From Paraburkholderia sp. DHOC27 (GTDB lineage Bacteria > Pseudomonadota > Gammaproteobacteria > Burkholderiales > Burkholderiaceae): 64,000 bases of DNA. The translations under genes were made by a program, and so were the position numbers. This document shows positions 60,751 to 64,000 of the stretch, one piece after another. Within the stretch, counting starts at the first letter, position 1. Every line of letters starts with the position of its first letter. The stretch lies in the NCBI RefSeq assembly GCF_003429005.1, contig NZ_QVQV01000005.1, positions 113-64,112 of the forward strand. Direction: 5' to 3'. The notes under the pieces are model-generated. The model was not told where the DNA came from. It saw only the letters and a program-made list of their open reading frames with translations, and searched no databases.

Positions 60751-60824
60751 GCGGGCGTCGTATAATGGTAATACCCTAGCTTCCCAAGCTAGAGCCGTGG
60801 GTTCGATTCCCATCGCCCGCTCCA
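60751..60824 (+). tRNA. tRNA-Gly (anticodon CCC)
   Basis: A complete 74-nt cloverleaf with encoded CCA. Acceptor stem GCGGGCG/CGCCCGC, anticodon stem CTAGC/GCTAG, loop TTCCCAA giving anticodon CCC, T-loop TTCGATT, discriminator T then CCA. It reads GGG glycine codons. No integrase or repeated 3' end was seen, so it is not obviously an island attachment site. Confidence 0.97.
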
Positions 60825-60860
60825 CATTCCGCTGATCCTCAACAGAAGTTCAGCACGAGA

Positions 60861-60887
60861 GCCGCCTCCACGAAGGCGGCTTTTTTG
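60861..60887 (+). terminator. Terminator of tRNA-Gly
   Basis: GCCGCCT and AGGCGGC form a perfect 7-bp stem with a 6-base loop followed by TTTTTTG. Confidence 0.9.
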
Positions 60888-60964
60888 TATTGGCTGTATT
60901 GACGGCAGCCGCGCACACCGGCCCCATGCCCTCACCCTTGCCGCTACCCGCGTAGCCATCGAAG

Positions 60965-61774
60965 ATGACCCACGATCCGAAACAAGCCGGCCCGTCCGAC
61001 GCCCCGCAATCCGCCGACGATGTGAATCTCGACCCGGCCTCCGTCCAGAGCGCCCAAGGCAGCGACACGGGCAATCCAGCGACGGACGCCGAGGCGTTGC
61101 GCCTGCGTCGCATCCGTAGTTTTGTCACGCGTGCCGGGCGCGTGTCGACCGGTCAGCGGCGCGCAATGGACGAATTCGGCCCGCGCTTCGTGATGCCCTA
61201 TGCGCCGCAGCAGCCGGATTGGGATAGCGTATTCGGCCGCCACGCACCACGCATTCTGGAGATCGGCTTCGGCATGGGCGCGACCACGGCGGAAATTGCC
61301 AGCCATCGGCCGGATGACGACTTCCTCGGCGTCGAAGTGCATGAACCGGGCGTCGGCGCCTTGCTCAAGCTGATGGGCGAGCAGCAGTTGTCGAACATCC
61401 GCATCATCCAGCACGACGCGGTCGAAGTGCTCGAACAGATGATCGCGCCGCAGAGTCTCGACGGCGTGCATATCTTCTTTCCCGATCCGTGGCATAAGGC
61501 GCGTCATCACAAGCGCCGTCTGATTCAACCCAAATTCGTCGCGCTGCTCGTGTCGCGGCTGAAGCCCGGCGCCTATCTGCATTGCGCGACGGACTGGCAA
61601 AACTACGCCGAGCAGATGCTCGACGTGCTTGGCGCGGAGCCCACGCTCGAAAACACTGCAGACGGTTACGCGCCGCGCCCGGACTATCGTCCGGTGACGA
61701 AATTCGAGCGGCGTGGGCTGAAGCTGGGTCACGGCGTGTGGGATCTGGTGTTCAGGCGACGCCAGGACGCGTGA
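60965..61774 (+). CDS. trmB: tRNA (guanine-N7-)-methyltransferase
   Basis: Methylates G46 of tRNA with S-adenosylmethionine. 269 aa; a disordered N-terminal 50 residues precede RRIRSFVTRAGRVSTGQRRA, ILEIGFGMGATTAEIASHRP (SAM motif), VEVHEPGVGALLKLMGEQQL, VHIFFPDPWHKARHHKRRLI (catalytic Asp of FPDPWPKKRH-type motif) and the C-terminal TKFERRGLKLGHGVWDLVF. ATG 60965. Located just after a tRNA gene, though this need not be functional. Confidence 0.95.
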   Translation: MTHDPKQAGPSDAPQSADDVNLDPASVQSAQGSDTGNPATDAEALRLRRIRSFVTRAGRVSTGQRRAMDEFGPRFVMPYAPQQPDWDSVFGRHAPRILEIGFGMGATTAEIASHRPDDDFLGVEVHEPGVGALLKLMGEQQLSNIRIIQHDAVEVLEQMIAPQSLDGVHIFFPDPWHKARHHKRRLIQPKFVALLVSRLKPGAYLHCATDWQNYAEQMLDVLGAEPTLENTADGYAPRPDYRPVTKFERRGLKLGHGVWDLVFRRRQDA

Positions 61775-61836
61775 CGGAAACCTGCTCGCAGTCAGGATCG
61801 CTCGGAGGCCTGCTCAGAGGCCCCCTCAACCAGACC

Positions 61837-61880
61837 AAAAGGTCCGCACCTCACGTATGCGGGCCTTTTGTTTTTGGACG
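61837..61880. terminator. Bidirectional terminator between trmB and uppP
   Basis: CAAAAGGTCCGCA and TGCGGGCCTTTTG pair around the loop CCTCACGTA (one G-T pair); T-run on the plus side, TTTTGG on the minus side. Confidence 0.8.
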
Positions 61881-61897
61881 ACGGATATCCGCGCGCG

Positions 61898-62740
61898 TCA
61901 CTCCGACCAGTCGAGCCCGTTGCTATAGCCGATCAACAGGATCAACAGTCCAAAGCCGATCCGATACCACGCGAAGGCCGTGAAGTCGTGCGCCGCGATG
62001 TAACGCAGCAGCCAGCGCACACACGCAAACGCACTCACGAACGCGGCGACAAAACCGATCGCGAACATGCCGAGCGCGTCCACGGAAAGCAGATGCCAGC
62101 TCTTGTACAGTTCGTAGGCTGTCGCGCCGAAGATGATGGGGATGGCGAGGAAAAATGAGAACTCGGTGGCGACGCGCCGCTCGAGTCCCAGCAGCATGCC
62201 GCCGATGATGGTCGAACCCGAGCGCGACATACCCGGAATCAACGCGAAGCACTGCACGAGGCCAACTTTGAGCGCATCGAATGCGCTCACCTGATCGACG
62301 CTCTGCACGCGCGCCGGCATTGCACCACGGCGACGCTGCCGCGCTTCCGCCCACAGGATCACCAGACCGCCCACGACAAGTGCGAGCGCAACCGGCACCG
62401 GCGAGAACAGCGCGCTTTTGATGGCCTTTTCGAACAGCAAGCCGAGCACGACCGCAGGAATTGTCGCAATGATCACGTTGATGGCGAAGCGACGCGCGTC
62501 GGGTCGCGCCGGCAACCCAATCAGAACATTGCCGATGCGCCGGCGGAATTCCCAGCAGACGGCCAGGATGGCACCCAACTGGATGACGACGTCGAAGGTC
62601 TTGGCATGCTCGCCGCTGAAGTCCAGCAGACTGCCCGCAACGATCAGATGGCCCGTGCTGGAGACCGGCAAAAACTCGGTCAAGCCTTCGACAATCCCCA
62701 GCAGCAGCGCCTTGCCAGCCAGTATCCAGTCCATCCGCAT
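61898..62740 (-). CDS. uppP: Undecaprenyl-diphosphatase UppP (BacA)
   Basis: Recycles the undecaprenyl carrier for peptidoglycan; overproduction gives bacitracin resistance. 280 aa, about eight helices; motifs ALLLGIVEGLTEFLPVSSTGH with catalytic E and the SSTGH pair, VVIQLGAILAVCWEFR, and PGMSRSGSTIIGGMLLGL with the second conserved Arg/Ser. ATG 62740 (MRMDWILAG) or 62734. Confidence 0.97.
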   Translation of the reverse strand: MRMDWILAGKALLLGIVEGLTEFLPVSSTGHLIVAGSLLDFSGEHAKTFDVVIQLGAILAVCWEFRRRIGNVLIGLPARPDARRFAINVIIATIPAVVLGLLFEKAIKSALFSPVPVALALVVGGLVILWAEARQRRRGAMPARVQSVDQVSAFDALKVGLVQCFALIPGMSRSGSTIIGGMLLGLERRVATEFSFFLAIPIIFGATAYELYKSWHLLSVDALGMFAIGFVAAFVSAFACVRWLLRYIAAHDFTAFAWYRIGFGLLILLIGYSNGLDWSE

Positions 62741-62813
62741 CCCCTCATCGCCCAGATGAAACGAAGCGGGGCCGGCTCAGGCGGAACGCGCGGCCCCCTT
62801 GGCCGCACGCGCG

Positions 62814-63398
62814 TCATTTTTCGACGATTTCCACGCGTATGCCATTTGTAAGGATTGTGATTGTACCGGGTTCGTAGTTCACGCCGGCAAATTGCAGTTG
62901 TTCAGGCTTGAACGTGTAGATGGGATAGTTGGTCAGGAGCTGGGTGGCCAGTACGGCCGCGCCTTCGTTGATCTGTTGCGTGTAAGCCTGCGCGCCGCCG
63001 CTCACGCTCACGTTGTCGACGCTCGGCGACTTGAGCACCACCGAACGGCTCGGGGCGTCGTAGGCGAGATCGCTCGACAGGGTGAACACGCCATCCACCG
63101 GTTGCTGTAGAAACGGACTGACGAGGTGAGCATCGAGCCTGACCGACACGCGATTGGTCTCCGGCAGAAAGCTCACCACGGGATTGGTCAACGAAATGTT
63201 GAAGACCTGCGAGAGGGTTCGCTGATAAGGAAATTTCCGCTGCACGGCGTCCTGCACCTGCTGCTGCGAGAAGGTGTAGTGCGACGGAATGAACGGGAAG
63301 GTCGACGCTGCGCAAGCCGCCAGTGACACCGTGATGCCCAGCGCCGAAACGGCCGCGAGCAGGAAGCGGCGCCGGGTCGGCGCAACGGGTTCAATCAT
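62814..63398 (-). CDS. DUF1439 lipoprotein
   Basis: 194 aa. Starts MIEPVAPTRRRFLLAAVSAL, a twin-arginine-like signal, and has a lipobox LAAC with the lipidated Cys at about residue 29. The mature part has the DUF1439 order: IPSHYTFSQQQVQDAVQRKF, YQRTLSQVFNISLTNPVVSF, NRVSVRLDAHLVSPFL, VFTLSSDLAYD. Related to a lipid- or hydrophobic-ligand-binding beta-sandwich/BPI-like fold in the outer membrane or inner leaflet; role unknown. AGGAG precedes ATG 63398. Confidence 0.85.
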   Translation of the reverse strand: MIEPVAPTRRRFLLAAVSALGITVSLAACAASTFPFIPSHYTFSQQQVQDAVQRKFPYQRTLSQVFNISLTNPVVSFLPETNRVSVRLDAHLVSPFLQQPVDGVFTLSSDLAYDAPSRSVVLKSPSVDNVSVSGGAQAYTQQINEGAAVLATQLLTNYPIYTFKPEQLQFAGVNYEPGTITILTNGIRVEIVEK

Positions 63399-63632
63399 GC
63401 GAAATCTCCTCTCGAATCTTGCAGCAAGCCCCATCCAGCGCGGCGGGGATCGAAATGGGTTGATGTGCGGATGCGTCGGCGCGGGACGCGGGTGTTTGGG
63501 TCAAGAGCCGGCAGCAGCGGGTTGAGTGAGCGCCAGGTAACACTCCACGATAACCGGCAGGCGTGCGGCATTGAGTGGCGGCGTATGCTGTCACCACTCC
63601 AAAATCGTAGCGGCGTTTCTCTCAGACAGGTC

Positions 63633-64000
63633 ATGCAAATGATAAATCCTGTTAGCCCCCTCTTCGTCATTGTAGCGTTGCTCCTTGCACTCGCTACGGT
63701 GAAAGCCTTGAGCTGGAAATTCGAACCACCCAAGGCAACGGGACGCTTCGCGACCATCGACGGATTGCGCGGCTATCTCGCCTTTTTTGTGTTTTTGCAC
63801 CACTCGTCCGTCTGGTATTTCTATCTCCACACTGGAGTATGGCAACCGCCTCCGTCGAAGCTTTTCAATCATCTCGGACAAAGCAGCGTCACGCTCTTTT
63901 TCATGATTACGGGCTTTCTGTTTTTCACGCGAATCATTGATGGAAAAGCGCGCGGCATTGACTGGCTGAAGCTGTATGTTGCGCGGCTAATGCGACTGCT
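63633..64000 (+). CDS. Acyltransferase family 3 (OafA/YrhL-like), 5' part
   Basis: Incomplete; the right window edge cuts it after about 122 codons. Starts MQMINPVSPLFVIVALLLAL, one membrane helix, then TGRFATIDGLRGYLAFFVFL with the family's R-x10-H region (DGLRGYLAFFVFLHHS) and FFMITGFLFFTRII. Such inner-membrane enzymes add acetyl or other acyl groups to surface polysaccharides. It is AT-richer than all neighbours, suggesting transfer with a polysaccharide locus beyond the edge. ATG 63633 follows AGACAGG; ATG 63639 is the alternative. Confidence 0.85.
   Translation, partial: MQMINPVSPLFVIVALLLALATVKALSWKFEPPKATGRFATIDGLRGYLAFFVFLHHSSVWYFYLHTGVWQPPPSKLFNHLGQSSVTLFFMITGFLFFTRIIDGKARGIDWLKLYVARLMRL

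Noticed and set aside
60751..60824. tRNA-Gly as an island attachment site
   Set aside because: No integrase, no repeated 3' tRNA end and normal flanking genes (yggT-like, trmB).

Overview
The window is high-GC DNA (roughly 60-65% GC by eye) with the gene content of a betaproteobacterium of the Burkholderia/Paraburkholderia group. Supporting marks are a glucokinase fused to a HexR/RpiR regulator, a RibBA with a degenerate GTP cyclohydrolase half, a DUF3348/DUF802/OmpA/DUF2894 operon, and intergenic palindromes of the type common in Paraburkholderia. Almost everything looks chromosomal. No phage, insertion sequence, integrase or CRISPR array was seen.

Layout. 1-8.3 kb: serS (cut by the window edge), rarA, lolA and ftsK on the minus strand. 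Between rarA and lolA sit an NCS1 transporter and a small two-gene module that looks like a HicA-type toxin with an HTH antitoxin and its own palindromic operator. 8.7-11.5 kb: trxB, a Smr-domain protein and a TRIC/UPF0126 membrane protein. 11.7-16.1 kb: a tightly packed four-gene operon, DUF3348, a four-TM MotA/ExbB-like protein with a very long coiled-coil tail (DUF802), a MotB-like OmpA protein and DUF2894. It resembles a ZorAB/MotAB-type ion-driven motor and is the strongest candidate here for an undescribed system.

16.2-25.5 kb is a glucose module: a GtsABC-type ABC transporter with a MalK/UgpC-type ATPase on the minus strand, divergent from zwf-pgl-glk/hexR on the plus strand. A perfect HexR-like palindrome covers the -10 box of zwf, so the fused Glk-HexR protein probably senses and controls its own pathway. 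25.5-26.5 kb is a repeat-filled gap: T-rich tandem repeats, a terminator, and two roughly 175-bp inverted arms, each with a perfect 15-5-15 palindrome, around a 13/14-bp tandem repeat.

26.5-32.7 kb: a Bcr/CflA exporter, a hexanucleotide repeat next to a stand-alone EVE/PUA-like protein, hemL, ribD, ribE and a small exported protein. 33-37 kb: a CUT2/Frc-type sugar ABC transporter followed by a Major Royal Jelly Protein family protein. 37-40.6 kb: a CBS-containing ClC channel with its MarR regulator, and a UbiH/UbiM-type flavin hydroxylase. 40.9-47.6 kb: a minus-strand gallate (protocatechuate 4,5-type) operon, galA-galT-ligJ-galC plus a ModA-like protein without a signal peptide and a LysR regulator with two HTH domains.

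48.2-50.4 kb: ribBA-ribH-nusB. With ribD and ribE this window carries most of riboflavin synthesis, although a working GTP cyclohydrolase II must be elsewhere. 50.4-64 kb: an aminotransferase, a lytic transglycosylase with a long regulated leader, ubiD, a LysE exporter, a threonine-dehydratase-like enzyme, two small proteins, a DUF2520 protein, an EthD protein, YggT, tRNA-Gly(CCC), trmB, uppP, a DUF1439 lipoprotein and the start of an acyltransferase-3 gene cut by the right edge.
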